Below are positions 1-8,718 of a stretch of DNA of 64,000 nucleotides, piece by piece. How positions within the stretch are numbered: the stretch's first letter is position 1; each line of letters opens with the position of its first letter. The translations under genes and the position numbers were made by a program. Location: positions 310,001 to 374,000 of the forward strand of contig NZ_JACESV010000001.1 of assembly GCF_013911645.1 (NCBI RefSeq), given 5' to 3'. The notes beneath the pieces are model-generated. The model saw only the letters and a program-made list of their open reading frames with translations. It was not told the DNA's origin and made no database searches. Source of the DNA: Allomuricauda sp. (GTDB lineage: Bacteria > Bacteroidota > Bacteroidia > Flavobacteriales > Flavobacteriaceae).

Positions 1-337
1 CCGATGCAGCCCCGTTTTCACTAAAACTGTTTTCTTCCTTTTTAAAATCTTTTTGGTGGCGTTCGGAGATAACCTCGGTACCTTTTTCGTCAATAATGTA
101 GTCCATCATCTCTTCCATAATCTCACGGAAAGCACTAAAATCTTCTTTGTACAGATAAATCTTGTGCTTTTTGTAGTGGAAAGAACCATCGTCGTGGGTA
201 AACTTTTTACTTTCGGTGATGGTAAGGTAGTAATCTCCGGCCTTGGTACTTCTTACGTCAAAAAAATAGGTTCTTCTTCCTGCTCTTAAGACTTTCGAAT
301 AAATCTCTTCCTGATCCATTGTATCTTTCTGGCCCAT
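1..337 (-). CDS. DUF3276 (PUR-alpha-like) protein, 3' end cut off
   Basis: The reverse strand reads MGQKDTMDQEEIYSKVLRAG followed by RTYFFDVRSTKAGDYYLTIT and a Lys-rich segment ending in KKEENSFSENGAAS at the window edge. This is the pattern of the DUF3276 family, small Bacteroidetes proteins with a PUR-alpha-like nucleic-acid-binding fold. The family role is not established in detail, but single-stranded DNA or RNA binding is expected from the fold. About 112 residues are visible and the stop codon lies outside the window. The ATG at 337 is preferred because the conserved block begins soon after it; a second Met six codons later is an alternative. The 75-base gap to the ABC exporter and the shared strand allow cotranscription, exporter first. 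Confidence 0.8.
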   Translation of the reverse strand, partial: MGQKDTMDQEEIYSKVLRAGRRTYFFDVRSTKAGDYYLTITESKKFTHDDGSFHYKKHKIYLYKEDFSAFREIMEEMMDYIIDEKGTEVISERHQKDFKKEENSFSENGAAS

Positions 338-412
338 ATGGTATAGTGTATTTAGTACTATGTTGAATTATGTCATCAAAAATGTAAAAAAAAAGCTAAT
401 TCAGCAACTTTT

Positions 413-2167
413 TTATGAATCTTTACCCGAGAGTTGGTTGATGTAGAGGTCTTTGTAATACCCTTCGGTATTGTTCAATTCCTCGTGGGTACCCTCTTGA
501 ATGATGCTACCGTTGTCCAACACAATGATTTTATCGGCATTCTTGGCAGATGATACTCTGTGACTTACAATAAGTGTGGTTTTACTTTCCGATACTCTTT
601 TTAAATTATTAAGGATCTCTTCCTCGGTCTCAGTGTCCACGGCGGATAGGCAATCATCAAAAAGATAAATTTTAGGGTCTTTTAAAAGGGCACGGGCAAT
701 GGAAACCCGTTGTTTTTGGCCACCGCTCAATGTGATGCCCCTTTCTCCCAATACCGTGTCGTATTTTTTTGCAAAGCCTTGGATATTTTTGTGTACCACT
801 GCTTTTTTGGCTACTTCCACAATATCGTCGTGCGTTGCATTTTCATTTCCAAAACGAATATTGTTCTCAATGGTATCCGAGAACAAGAAAGCATCTTGCG
901 GTACGGCGCCTATGGAGCTGCGTAGGCTATCAAGGTTTAGTTGTTGAACAGGAATGCCATCAATCAATACTTCTCCAGAAGAAGTGTCGTACAAGCGGGC
1001 CACCAAATCCAATATCGTTGATTTCCCTGCACCTGTTTTTCCTAAAATAGCCACAGTTTGACCGGCTTCAACAGTAAATGAAACATTTTTGAGGGCAGTT
1101 ATATTGGTGTCTTCGTAGGTAAAGGTCACATTTCTGAACTCAATACTACCAATAATTGGGGTCGGTGTTTTTACTTGGTTTTTAATGGATGGTTCTTCCT
1201 TTAAAAATTCGTTTATTCTTTTTTGCGAAGCCTCAGCCCTTTGTACTATGGATGTAAGCCACCCCACAACGGCAACGGGCCATGTAAGCATATTTACGTA
1301 AAGAATAAACTCGGCAATGATCCCAATGGTCTCAATTTCCCCATTTATATATTGGCGTCCACCTATGTATATCACAAACACATTGCTGATACCGATCAAT
1401 AAAATCATTAAAGGAAAGAACCAAGCGTTCACTTTGGCCAAGGCCATACTGGTATCTTTTCCCTCTTGCGCCAATCCACGAAGCTCCGTATTTATTCGGG
1501 GCTCAATGCTGTATGCCTTTATTACTGAAATCCCCGAAAAGGATTCTTGTGTAAAAGTGGACAGGGTGGACAAATATTCTTGGACCTTGGTGCTTCTTTT
1601 GTGGATAATTTTACTGATCTGGTAAATCAGAACAGATAAAATAGGTAACGGAAGCAAGGTATAGGCCGCCAGGGTAGGGGCCTTTATAAACATTAGGGGG
1701 ACCAAGCACACAAAAAGGGTTAAGGTTTGTATACCATACATAATGGCAGGGCCGCCATACATCCGCACTTGGTTGATGTCTTCACTGATTCGGTTCATTA
1801 AGTCACCAATCCTATTTTTTTTGTAAAAATTGAGACTAAGTAACTGATAATGGTCAAAAACTTCGTTTTTCAAATCATACTCAATGTAGCGGGATACATT
1901 AATGATCGTTTGGCGCATCAAAAAAGTGAAAAGGCCCGAAAGAATAGCAGCTCCAACAATAATGAGAATGTACTGTAGCAATAATCCCTTGGCATCCGAA
2001 AGGCTGATCACATCCGATGCAAAATCTTCGACTGCCTGTATGGACTTGTTCACATACGAAGGCATTACCAAGGAAAAAACACGGGCAATTATGGTAATGA
2101 GAATCCCCAAAAAGAGTTTGAGCCAATATTTTTTAAAATATTTATTTAGGTGTTTCAGTTCCTTCAT
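413..2167 (-). CDS. ABC exporter, fused membrane and ATPase domains
   Basis: A 584-residue half-transporter of the multidrug/lipid exporter type (ABCB/MsbA-like). It has about six membrane segments in residues 15-330 followed by the nucleotide-binding domain. Walker A is GKTGAGKST (376-384), the signature is LSGGQ (480-484) and the switch His is in VSHR (H546). The Walker B stretch is YLFDD (501-505), so Asp505 replaces the usual catalytic Glu. This is seen in the weaker site of heterodimeric exporters such as MdlA or YheI/BmrC types, and no partner gene is adjacent. The reading frame is open to 2236, but the start at 2167 (MKELKHLNKY) is chosen because the additional 23 residues look like non-coding upstream DNA. 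Substrate unknown; inner membrane location expected. Confidence 0.88.
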   Translation of the reverse strand: MKELKHLNKYFKKYWLKLFLGILITIIARVFSLVMPSYVNKSIQAVEDFASDVISLSDAKGLLLQYILIIVGAAILSGLFTFLMRQTIINVSRYIEYDLKNEVFDHYQLLSLNFYKKNRIGDLMNRISEDINQVRMYGGPAIMYGIQTLTLFVCLVPLMFIKAPTLAAYTLLPLPILSVLIYQISKIIHKRSTKVQEYLSTLSTFTQESFSGISVIKAYSIEPRINTELRGLAQEGKDTSMALAKVNAWFFPLMILLIGISNVFVIYIGGRQYINGEIETIGIIAEFILYVNMLTWPVAVVGWLTSIVQRAEASQKRINEFLKEEPSIKNQVKTPTPIIGSIEFRNVTFTYEDTNITALKNVSFTVEAGQTVAILGKTGAGKSTILDLVARLYDTSSGEVLIDGIPVQQLNLDSLRSSIGAVPQDAFLFSDTIENNIRFGNENATHDDIVEVAKKAVVHKNIQGFAKKYDTVLGERGITLSGGQKQRVSIARALLKDPKIYLFDDCLSAVDTETEEEILNNLKRVSESKTTLIVSHRVSSAKNADKIIVLDNGSIIQEGTHEELNNTEGYYKDLYINQLSGKDS

Positions 2168-2300
2168 AAAAAGGTAAAAAAAGTGATTTTTAGGGTAAAT
2201 GTACAGCGACAATCCCGCAAATATATACCATACCAAACAAAGTAAACGTTATAAAACTGATAAGAAAGTAACTTTGGTAGGTAAGATTCAAATATAAGAT

Positions 2301-2308
2301 TACTTTTG
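2301..2308 (+). promoter_or_regulatory. -7 promoter element for nusB operon
   Basis: TACTTTTG matches the Bacteroidetes housekeeping -7 consensus TAnnTTTG. A TTTG at 2273-2276 could be the -33 element, with a slightly long spacing of 24. The nusB ATG follows 42 bases after the box. Confidence 0.6.
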
Positions 2309-2349
2309 CGGAGTGAAAGCCAAACAATGACTTTAAAAGTTCTTTAAAC

Positions 2350-3297
2350 ATGCTTACCCGAAGGCACATCAGAGTAAAAGTAATGCAATGCATTTATGCA
2401 TTGGTGCAATCCAAGGATGATTCCTTGCAAAAACAAGAAAAGTTTTTGAGAGTTAGTATAGAAAACATGTACGTTCTATACCTTTTGATTTTAAGCCTTT
2501 TGGCCGAACTCCATCGTTTGGCGGAAAAACATGTGAGCCACGCTTCCAAAAAATATGTGGCCACCGAGGAAGACAACTACCCAAACCCCAAAAAGTTTAT
2601 AAAAAATCGTTTGTTGCTGCAATTGGTGAACAACGAGGTCTTGAAAAACGAGATTTCCAAGCGAAAATTGGACAATTGGTACATGAATGATGAATATGTA
2701 AAAATCATTCATAAAGAAATTATTACCAGCGATATTTATAAGGAGTATATGTCCAATGGCGAAGACAGCTATGCGGACGACCGCAATATTGTTATTCAAC
2801 TGTTCAAGGAAATTATAGCGCCCAACGAAAAAATTTACGATTACTTTGAGGATGATAAGTTAACTTGGGTGGATGACTTCCCCATTGTGAACACCTTTTT
2901 GGTAAAGCGTTTAAAAAAGGCCAAACCGGATTCTGGGGACCGTTTCTTTTTACCAGCTTTACTAAAAGACCAACAGGACATGGATTTTGCCAACGAACTG
3001 TTGACTAAAACTTTGCTCAACGATGCCAAATGGGAAAAGGAAATCGAAGGTAAAACACCCAATTGGGACAACGACCGTATCGCAGAGATAGATTCCATTA
3101 TTTTAAAAATGGCAATTTGTGAGCTGCTCAACTTCCATTCCATACCCGAAAAAGTAACCTTGAACGAGTATTTGGAGATTGCCAAAGAATACTCCACACC
3201 AAAGAGCAGCATTTTTATTAATGGTGTTTTGGACAAGTTGGTAAAAGAGTATAAATCAGATGGTAGGCTTCAAAAAATGGGTAGAGGCTTGCAATAA
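2350..3297 (+). CDS. nusB: transcription antitermination factor NusB
   Basis: A 315-residue NusB of the long Bacteroidetes type. The N-terminus MLTRRHIRVKVMQCIYALVQ is the typical RNA-binding first helix, followed by a lineage-specific middle region. The conserved NusB core lies in the last third, with DSIILKMAICELLNF and the closing block KEYSTPKSSIFINGVLDKL. NusB binds boxA RNA with NusE (ribosomal protein S10) to support rRNA antitermination in the cytoplasm. The family is about 140 residues in E. coli, and the extension is normal for Flavobacteria. It starts a group with a DUF1573 lipoprotein and yajC, a common flavobacterial arrangement, and is divergent from the ABC exporter. Confidence 0.93.
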   Translation: MLTRRHIRVKVMQCIYALVQSKDDSLQKQEKFLRVSIENMYVLYLLILSLLAELHRLAEKHVSHASKKYVATEEDNYPNPKKFIKNRLLLQLVNNEVLKNEISKRKLDNWYMNDEYVKIIHKEIITSDIYKEYMSNGEDSYADDRNIVIQLFKEIIAPNEKIYDYFEDDKLTWVDDFPIVNTFLVKRLKKAKPDSGDRFFLPALLKDQQDMDFANELLTKTLLNDAKWEKEIEGKTPNWDNDRIAEIDSIILKMAICELLNFHSIPEKVTLNEYLEIAKEYSTPKSSIFINGVLDKLVKEYKSDGRLQKMGRGLQ

Positions 3298-3317
3298 ACA
3301 ATTATTCCTTAATTTTG
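3289..3317 (+). promoter_or_regulatory. promoter before DUF1573 lipoprotein
   Basis: TTG at 3289-3291, 18 bases, then TAATTTTG at 3310-3317: a full -33/-7 match to the Bacteroidetes consensus. It lies over the nusB stop codon, so the lipoprotein and yajC can be transcribed separately from nusB. Confidence 0.6.
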
Positions 3318-3335
3318 GAAAAACAAATTTTAATC

Positions 3336-3812
3336 ATGAAAAGAATAACAACAATTTTAAGTTTGATCATGGTAGTCGCCATAATGGGCGTATCATGCAA
3401 GGACAAAGCATCAAAAAAAATAGTTGCTGACAACGTTGAGAGTGCTGTGGACAGGGATGAAGCAGCAAAAAATGTTCCCGTAATGACCTTTGAGAAAACT
3501 GAACACGATTTCGGTACGATCCAACGGGGAACTCCACAAGAAACAACTTTTGCATTTACCAATACCGGCAACGCCCCTTTGATCATTACAAATGCTAAAA
3601 GTAGCTGTGGTTGTACCGTGCCAAACCCTCCAAAAGACCCTATTGCACCAGGAGAAACAGGAGAGTTGTTGGTTAAGTTCAATGGATCTGGTCAAAACCA
3701 GGTCACCAAAACAATTACCGTAAACGCAAATACAGCTAAAGGTTCAGAAATATTGAGAATCAAGGCGTTTGTTCAAGCACCGGGAGCTACACCAGCAGGC
3801 CCTGTTAAATAA
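3336..3812 (+). CDS. DUF1573 domain lipoprotein
   Basis: A 158-residue secreted lipoprotein. The signal peptide is MKRITTILSLIMVVAIMGVS followed by lipobox Cys21. The DUF1573 domain (about residues 50-150) shows the typical TFEKTEHDFGTIQRGTP opening, the FTNTGNAPLIITNAKSSCGC centre and FNGSGQNQVTKTITVNANT. DUF1573 is an immunoglobulin-like fold, very frequent in Bacteroidetes envelope proteins, with no established activity. An in-frame ATG at 3315 would add seven residues before the signal peptide and overlaps the -7 promoter box, so 3336 is preferred. It is followed 13 bases later by yajC. Confidence 0.88.
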   Translation: MKRITTILSLIMVVAIMGVSCKDKASKKIVADNVESAVDRDEAAKNVPVMTFEKTEHDFGTIQRGTPQETTFAFTNTGNAPLIITNAKSSCGCTVPNPPKDPIAPGETGELLVKFNGSGQNQVTKTITVNANTAKGSEILRIKAFVQAPGATPAGPVK

Positions 3813-3825
3813 TTAAAAGACCTAA

Positions 3826-4116
3826 ATGGAAAATATAGGACAGTTTTTACCGCTGATATTGATTTTTGCCGTGGCGTACTTTTTTATGATTCGCCCGCAG
3901 ATGAAACGTCAGAAGGATGAGAAAAAATTCGCTTCAGAATTAAAAAAAGGTGATAATATAATTACCAAAAGTGGGCTGCACGGCAAAATCGTGGAATTGA
4001 ACGACAAGGATTTTTCCTGTGTCATCGAAACCATGGCAGGCCGTTTAAAGTTCGACCGCTCAGCCATTTCTATGGAAATGAGTAAAAAATTGAACGCTCC
4101 CGCCGAAAAGAAGTAA
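3826..4116 (+). CDS. yajC: preprotein translocase subunit YajC
   Basis: A 96-residue inner membrane protein with one N-terminal membrane segment (about residues 5-22, ending in the conserved FMIRPQMKRQKDEKKF) and a cytoplasmic domain containing KKGDNIITKSGLHGKI. YajC associates with SecDF and the SecYEG channel. Length and motif order match the family. It is the last gene of the nusB/DUF1573/yajC group and is closed by a hairpin terminator. Confidence 0.93.
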   Translation: MENIGQFLPLILIFAVAYFFMIRPQMKRQKDEKKFASELKKGDNIITKSGLHGKIVELNDKDFSCVIETMAGRLKFDRSAISMEMSKKLNAPAEKK

Positions 4117-4141
4117 GCGAAAGTATACACATTAAATTCAA

Positions 4142-4182
4142 AAACGTCCCTTGAAAATTAAACTTCAGGGGACGTTTTTTTG
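4142..4182 (+). terminator. rho-independent terminator after yajC
   Basis: Hairpin with arms ACGTCCC (4144-4150) and GGGACGT (4169-4175), with TTGAA/TTCA extending the stem inward, followed by a run of T. It lies 25 bases after the yajC stop. Confidence 0.8.
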
Positions 4183-4209
4183 TATCTTTTTCCAAAATTT
4201 TTAAAGAAT

Positions 4210-5556
4210 ATGGGAACAAGAAGACAATTTGTAAAACGTGGTGGAATGTATGTGGCAGGTTTGGGAGCATCAATGGTATTTCCTACCGAGTTATTGGCAT
4301 CAATTCGGAAAAACATAAGTCCTAACGATAAAGTACAGGTTGGTCTTATTGGTTGTAAGGGTATGGGCTTTTCCGATTTAAGTTCCATGCTGCAGAACAG
4401 CGAAGTGGAAATTGTTGCCCTTTGTGATGTAGATGAAAATGTACTTCGCGAAAAAACGGCAGAACTTGAAAAAGGAGGTATCAAAAAGCCAAAATGGTAT
4501 TCCGATTACCGAAAATTGCTGGAGGACAAAGATATTCACATTGCCATTATCGGAACTCCGGACCATTGGCATTGTCTACAACTTACAGATGCCATTGATG
4601 CAGGCAAAGATGTGTATTGCGAAAAGCCCATTGCCAACTCAGTAGCAGAGAGCGATGCCATGCTCGCCAAAGTAAATGCAAGTGATAGAATGGTGCAAAT
4701 AGGCCAGTGGCAGCGTAGCGAGCCCCATTTTGTAGATGCGATCAATTACGTACATTCCGGTAAATTGGGGCAGATTCGCTTGGTAAAAACTTGGGCCTAC
4801 CAAGGGTGGATGCAATCCATACCTGTAGTACCAAATAGTTCCGTACCGGAAGGAGTGGATTACGATATGTGGTTGGGCCCTGCGGAAAAAAGGCCATTCA
4901 ATAAAAATAGGTTCCATTTTAATTTTAGATGGTTCTGGGACTATGCTGGTGGATTAATGACGGATTGGGGCGTTCACTTGATCGATTATGCACTTTACGG
5001 CATGAAAGCCTCTACACCAAAATCCGTAATGGCAATGGGGGGCAAATTTGCTTATCCCAATGATGCCGCAGAAACACCCGATACCTTGCAGACCGTATAC
5101 GATTTTGGCGACTTTTCCCTGTTATGGGAACACGCCACTGGTATTGATGGTGGCAATTACGGACGAAACCACGGTATCGCCTTTATTGGCAACAATGGTA
5201 CCTTGGTGCTGGACCGTGGTGGATGGGAAGTGATCCCAGAGCACGACCGCCCTCATTGGAGCAAAGATTTAGGGCCTAAAATAGAAGCCGTACCGTTACA
5301 GCAAGGAGTAGGGCAAGGGTTAGGGCTACACACACAGAATTTTTTGGAAGCCGTAAAAACCCGTGATAAATCAATTTTGAAGGCACCAATAAAAATTGGA
5401 TACGATGCAGCCGTGGTTAGCCACTTGGGCAATATTGCCTATAAAACAGGGGGTCGACTTTTCTGGGATGCTGAAAACGGCAAGTTTAACCACTCAGAAG
5501 CTGATGCCATGTTGAAAAATGAATACCATAACGGTTGGGAGTTTCCAAGGACTTAA
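4210..5556 (+). CDS. Gfo/Idh/MocA family oxidoreductase, exported
   Basis: A 448-residue NAD(P)-dependent oxidoreductase of the Gfo/Idh/MocA family. The N-terminus MGTRRQFVKRGGMYVAGLGA is a twin-arginine signal, implying periplasmic export with bound cofactor. The Rossmann motif VGLIGCKGMG, the DVDEN acidic segment and the conserved YCEKPIANS block (with the family EKP lysine) are present. A C-terminal substrate domain carries WDYAGGLMTDWGVHLIDYAL. Family members act on sugars, inositols or sugar derivatives, and the substrate here cannot be read from sequence. An in-frame ATG at 4180 lies in the yajC terminator and is rejected. The gene stands alone between two non-coding stretches. Confidence 0.88.
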   Translation: MGTRRQFVKRGGMYVAGLGASMVFPTELLASIRKNISPNDKVQVGLIGCKGMGFSDLSSMLQNSEVEIVALCDVDENVLREKTAELEKGGIKKPKWYSDYRKLLEDKDIHIAIIGTPDHWHCLQLTDAIDAGKDVYCEKPIANSVAESDAMLAKVNASDRMVQIGQWQRSEPHFVDAINYVHSGKLGQIRLVKTWAYQGWMQSIPVVPNSSVPEGVDYDMWLGPAEKRPFNKNRFHFNFRWFWDYAGGLMTDWGVHLIDYALYGMKASTPKSVMAMGGKFAYPNDAAETPDTLQTVYDFGDFSLLWEHATGIDGGNYGRNHGIAFIGNNGTLVLDRGGWEVIPEHDRPHWSKDLGPKIEAVPLQQGVGQGLGLHTQNFLEAVKTRDKSILKAPIKIGYDAAVVSHLGNIAYKTGGRLFWDAENGKFNHSEADAMLKNEYHNGWEFPRT

Positions 5557-5779
5557 CTTCTAGGGAGTAATTTGGATTGAAAAAATTTCAAAAGAGATGC
5601 TCAATTTAATCAATAGGTCCAGTAATGCCCAAAAGATAAATTTGATTGATCCTTGAAAAATTTTTAAGAGTGCATTTGCCATATTTATGTCTTGGAGACT
5701 TTTTCAAAAAACAGCTTCCTAATTATAAAAGTAGGCAGCTCCTTAACCAAACACCAATTCAGTGAATGTTCAGAAGTTT

Positions 5780-6544
5780 CTAAAACCGCTCAAAAACACC
5801 TAAGCTAAATAGGGCAAAGTCATACTTTACGGGGTCGGTGGCATCCAATTTTCTAAGATTATTGTCGAGCTCCTCTAATGCTTTGGCATCATTTTGTTTG
5901 CGTTTGAGCAGTTTTAGTTTCCGGGCCACATTACCCGAATGTACGTCTAACGGACAGGAGAGCTTGCCGGGGTCGATTTTTTTCCAAAGCCCAAAATCAA
6001 CTCCCGTGTCATTGTCCCGAACCATCCAACGTAAAAACATATTGATACGTTTGGCAGCGGAACCTTTATTGGGGTCGGAAACATGTTTTTGGGTTCTACT
6101 TTGGTGGGGCAACTCAAAAAACACTTCCTTGAACTTGGAAATGGCAGGCTGCATGGAGTCTTTGGTCTGATGTTCTGTGAAAATCGCTTCCAAACCACCG
6201 TGGTTCTTATAAATATGCTTCAAACTGGTTACAAAGTAAACAAGGTCTATCCCATTAAAGGTTCGGTGTACAAAAGACCGTAGTTCTTCAAGATCATCGT
6301 CGGTATGGTTTATCACAAAATCATAAGGTGTGTTGCCCATCAACCCCATTAATTTAGAGGCATTGTTGATAATGCTTTTGCGATTGCCCCACGCAATGGT
6401 GGCCGTTAAAAACGCACTGATTTCAATATCTTCTTTTCCAGTAAATTGGTGCGGAATCTGTATGGGGTCATCTTCCAAAAACTTGGGGTGGTTATACTCC
6501 AACACCTTGGCATCCAAAAATTCTTTGAGCTCTGCTTTGGTCAT
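5780..6544 (-). CDS. TIGR02757 / DUF2400 family protein
   Basis: A 254-residue conserved protein of the TIGR02757 (DUF2400) family, recognised from the opening MTKAELKEFLDAKVLEYNHP, the central SAAKRINMFLRWMVRDND and the C-terminal block KLSCPLDVHSGNVARKLKLL with DPVKYDFALFSLGVFERF. The family has no firmly assigned function. The helical C-terminal pattern recalls helix-hairpin-helix DNA repair proteins, but that is only a resemblance. It starts one base after the upstream LolD-like ATPase ends on the same strand, so the two are almost certainly cotranscribed. This pairing appears accidental in function. Confidence 0.8.
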   Translation of the reverse strand: MTKAELKEFLDAKVLEYNHPKFLEDDPIQIPHQFTGKEDIEISAFLTATIAWGNRKSIINNASKLMGLMGNTPYDFVINHTDDDLEELRSFVHRTFNGIDLVYFVTSLKHIYKNHGGLEAIFTEHQTKDSMQPAISKFKEVFFELPHQSRTQKHVSDPNKGSAAKRINMFLRWMVRDNDTGVDFGLWKKIDPGKLSCPLDVHSGNVARKLKLLKRKQNDAKALEELDNNLRKLDATDPVKYDFALFSLGVFERF

Positions 6545-6545
6545 A

Positions 6546-7214
6546 TCAATCTTTGGAAACGATCAAACCATCTACCATGGTGAGTTTTCGGTCTGCCATG
6601 TCGGCCAACTCTAGGTTGTGGGTCACCAATACAAAGGTCTGCCCAAATTCATCACGCAATTGAAAAAAAAGTTGATGTAGATTGTCCGCACTTTCGGAAT
6701 CTAGGTTTCCGCTGGGTTCATCTGCCAAGACTACAGAGGGATTGTTCATTAACGAACGGGCGACAGCAACACGTTGTTGTTCACCCCCAGAGAGAGCATT
6801 GGGTTTGTGGTCGTAACGATCCTGTAATCCTAAAAAGTCCAACAGTTCCTTGGCGCGCTTTTCAGCTTCGGCCCGAGGCGTTTTTTTAATGAAAGCAGGA
6901 ATGCAAACATTTTCCAAGGCTGTAAACTCGGGCAACAATTGGTGAAACTGAAAAATAAAACCGATATGCTGGTTCCGGAACTGTGCCAAGCTCTTATCGT
7001 TAAGTTGGTTTACATCGGTGTCGTTGATAAGAAGTGTGCTCTCTCCTTTGTTGGTAGGGGTATCCAAGGTGCCCAGAATTTGCAATAAAGTGGTTTTTCC
7101 TGCACCCGAGGCCCCGACAATGGATACCACTTCGCCTTTTTTTATTACCAAATCGACCCCTTTTAAAACTTTGAGGTCTCCGTAACTTTTTTGAATATTA
7201 GTGGCCTTTATCAT
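6546..7214 (-). CDS. ABC transporter ATP-binding protein, LolD-like
   Basis: A 222-residue stand-alone ATPase of the LolD/MacB/FtsE group. Walker A is [10 protein letters not shown], the Q-loop is in [20 protein letters not shown], the signature is [15 protein letters not shown], Walker B is [12 protein letters not shown] and the switch His is in LVTHNLELA. The [16 protein letters not shown] stretch is characteristic of LolD, the ATPase that drives lipoprotein release from the inner membrane with LolC/LolE. No membrane partner is next to it here, as is common in Bacteroidetes where these genes are scattered. Cytoplasmic face of the inner membrane. The exact substrate (lipoproteins or another envelope cargo) is inferred. 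Confidence 0.85.
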   Translation of the reverse strand: MIKATNIQKSYGDLKVLKGVDLVIKKGEVVSIVGASGAGKTTLLQILGTLDTPTNKGESTLLINDTDVNQLNDKSLAQFRNQHIGFIFQFHQLLPEFTALENVCIPAFIKKTPRAEAEKRAKELLDFLGLQDRYDHKPNALSGGEQQRVAVARSLMNNPSVVLADEPSGNLDSESADNLHQLFFQLRDEFGQTFVLVTHNLELADMADRKLTMVDGLIVSKD

Positions 7215-7450
7215 AAATACAACTTCGTTGGTCGAAGATAATGATTACTGCTGTATCGCAAAGAATGTATTTTCTTGATGAACACCTGCCAAGTTAAGTT
7301 TTTTGGCTCAAGCCAATAAAATTGTATTGAGATTTGATATGCTCAGATGTTAGTCCTTGATGTTTTTTTGAAACAGGTACTCTAAAATGTACAACAGGTA
7401 TTTTTAATACACTTTTAACTGATTTTATGCGCAATACACAAATAATCTAG

Positions 7451-7458
7451 TAATTTTG
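7451..7458 (+). promoter_or_regulatory. -7 promoter element for peroxiredoxin
   Basis: TAATTTTG matches TAnnTTTG and lies 38 bases before the peroxiredoxin ATG. No clear -33 TTG is seen, so a regulated promoter is possible. Confidence 0.5.
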
Positions 7459-7496
7459 TAGGGTACTATTTTTCAAACTTTAAAATCAGAAAATAT

Positions 7497-8135
7497 ATGG
7501 CAACTTTACGATTGGGAGATACTGCTCCGGATTTTACTGCAGTTACTTCGGAAGGAACACTTAATTTTTATGAATACCTTGGCGATAGTTGGGGGATTCT
7601 ATTTTCTCACCCTGCTGACTTTACCCCTGTTTGCACCACCGAACTGGGCACAGCTGCCAAGTTTAAGGATGAATTCGACAAAAGAAACGTAAAGATGATG
7701 GCATTGAGTGTTGATGGGGCAGCATCGCACATGGAATGGATCAAGGACATCAACGAGACCCAAAACACCAAGGTCAACTTCCCCATAGTTGCCGATGTGG
7801 AAAGAAAGGTTTCGGATCTATACGATATGATTCACCCCAATGCAGACGATACACTTACTGTACGATCTGTGTTTATTGTGGGTCCCGATAAAAAAATCAA
7901 ACTTACATTAACATATCCTGCCTCGACCGGACGTAATTTTTACGAATTGTTGCGTGTTGTGGATTCTTTGCAATTAACGGCCAACCATAAAGTGGCTACT
8001 CCCGCTAACTGGAAAAATGGAGAAAAAGTTGTGGTAAGCCCATCTATACCTACCGAAGAGGCCAAAGGAATCTTTACCAAAGGTGTGGAAGAAATCAAGC
8101 CATACTTGCGTTTAACCCCTGATCCAACCACATAA
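7497..8135 (+). CDS. 1-Cys peroxiredoxin (Prx6 type)
   Basis: A 212-residue peroxiredoxin. The active-site block SHPADFTPVCTTELG places the peroxidatic Cys at residue 46, and no other Cys exists in the protein, so it is a one-Cys enzyme. The long C-terminal dimerisation domain (TPANWKNGEKVVVSPSIP) is typical of the Prx6 subfamily. It reduces hydrogen peroxide and organic hydroperoxides in the cytoplasm. An external thiol must regenerate it. Stand-alone gene with its own promoter. Confidence 0.93.
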   Translation: MATLRLGDTAPDFTAVTSEGTLNFYEYLGDSWGILFSHPADFTPVCTTELGTAAKFKDEFDKRNVKMMALSVDGAASHMEWIKDINETQNTKVNFPIVADVERKVSDLYDMIHPNADDTLTVRSVFIVGPDKKIKLTLTYPASTGRNFYELLRVVDSLQLTANHKVATPANWKNGEKVVVSPSIPTEEAKGIFTKGVEEIKPYLRLTPDPTT

Positions 8136-8180
8136 TTATTTTATTTTTAAGAAAAAAACTGATTCCCAATAAATTAAACG

Positions 8181-8188
8181 TACCTTTG
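8181..8188 (+). promoter_or_regulatory. -7 promoter element for cold-shock gene
   Basis: TACCTTTG, a match to TAnnTTTG, 31 bases before the ATG. The leader between is short and very AT-rich. Confidence 0.55.
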
Positions 8189-8218
8189 TAGCTCAATTAA
8201 TTTTTTTCAATTTATATT

Positions 8219-8413
8219 ATGAGTAAAGGAACAGTAAAATTCTTCAATGATTCTAAAGGTTATGGATTTATCACTGAAGATGGTTCAAACACAGATCACT
8301 TCGTACACATTTCTGGTTTAATCGATGAAATTAGAGAAGGTGACGTTGTAGAATTCGAACTACAACAAGGTAAAAAAGGATTAAACGCCGTTAATGTACA
8401 AGTTGCGGATTAA
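8219..8413 (+). CDS. cold-shock protein, CspA family
   Basis: A 64-residue single cold-shock domain. It carries RNP1 KGYGFI and RNP2 HFVHIS, and opens MSKGTVKFFNDSKGYGFITE. Members bind single-stranded RNA and DNA and melt RNA structure; many are induced in the cold, others are constitutive. Length matches the family. It has its own promoter and is followed at once by a very strong terminator, so it is monocistronic. Two tiny membrane peptides are encoded just downstream. Confidence 0.95.
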   Translation: MSKGTVKFFNDSKGYGFITEDGSNTDHFVHISGLIDEIREGDVVEFELQQGKKGLNAVNVQVAD

Positions 8414-8440
8414 GTTATAACATACTTTTTTATAGACACA

Positions 8441-8470
8441 AAGCCTGGGCATTGCCCAGGCTTTTTTTTG
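8441..8470 (+). terminator. strong terminator after cold-shock gene
   Basis: Perfect 10-bp stem AAGCCTGGGC / GCCCAGGCTT with a three-base loop ATT, followed by eight T. Confidence 0.93.
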
Positions 8471-8559
8471 CATTTTTCTTTAATCTCACGCAACCATTTA
8501 TTTTTTTACTATCTAAGCTATAAACACACTGTTCCCCATAACCATTAAATCCAATTTAA

Positions 8560-8646
8560 ATGAACACTTTTTTTGGAGTACTCTCGTTCCTTTTGATCGT
8601 TAATGCACTGTTGTTGTTGTGGAGTGTAAACGGTTCCAAAAAGTAA
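8560..8646 (+). CDS. 28-residue membrane peptide, copy 1
   Basis: An ATG-to-TAA frame of 28 codons: MNTFFGVLSFLLIVNALLLL then WSVNGSKK. It is one hydrophobic segment with a short polar tail, so a single membrane-spanning peptide is likely. The support is comparative within the window. A second tiny frame at 8719 aligns with it without gaps, with 14 identical positions of 27, including M, FF, LL, an Asn in the middle of the membrane segment, LLL and the SVN tail. Two independent short frames of the same size and sequence pattern are unlikely by chance. Function unknown; possible roles are small regulators of a membrane complex or a toxin-like peptide. Confidence 0.6.
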   Translation: MNTFFGVLSFLLIVNALLLLWSVNGSKK

Positions 8647-8718
8647 TTGAAAAAATATTTTAGGCAATAGGTAGGGTTTTTTAACGTTGGGATGTTATGT
8701 AATAAATACGTTACAACC

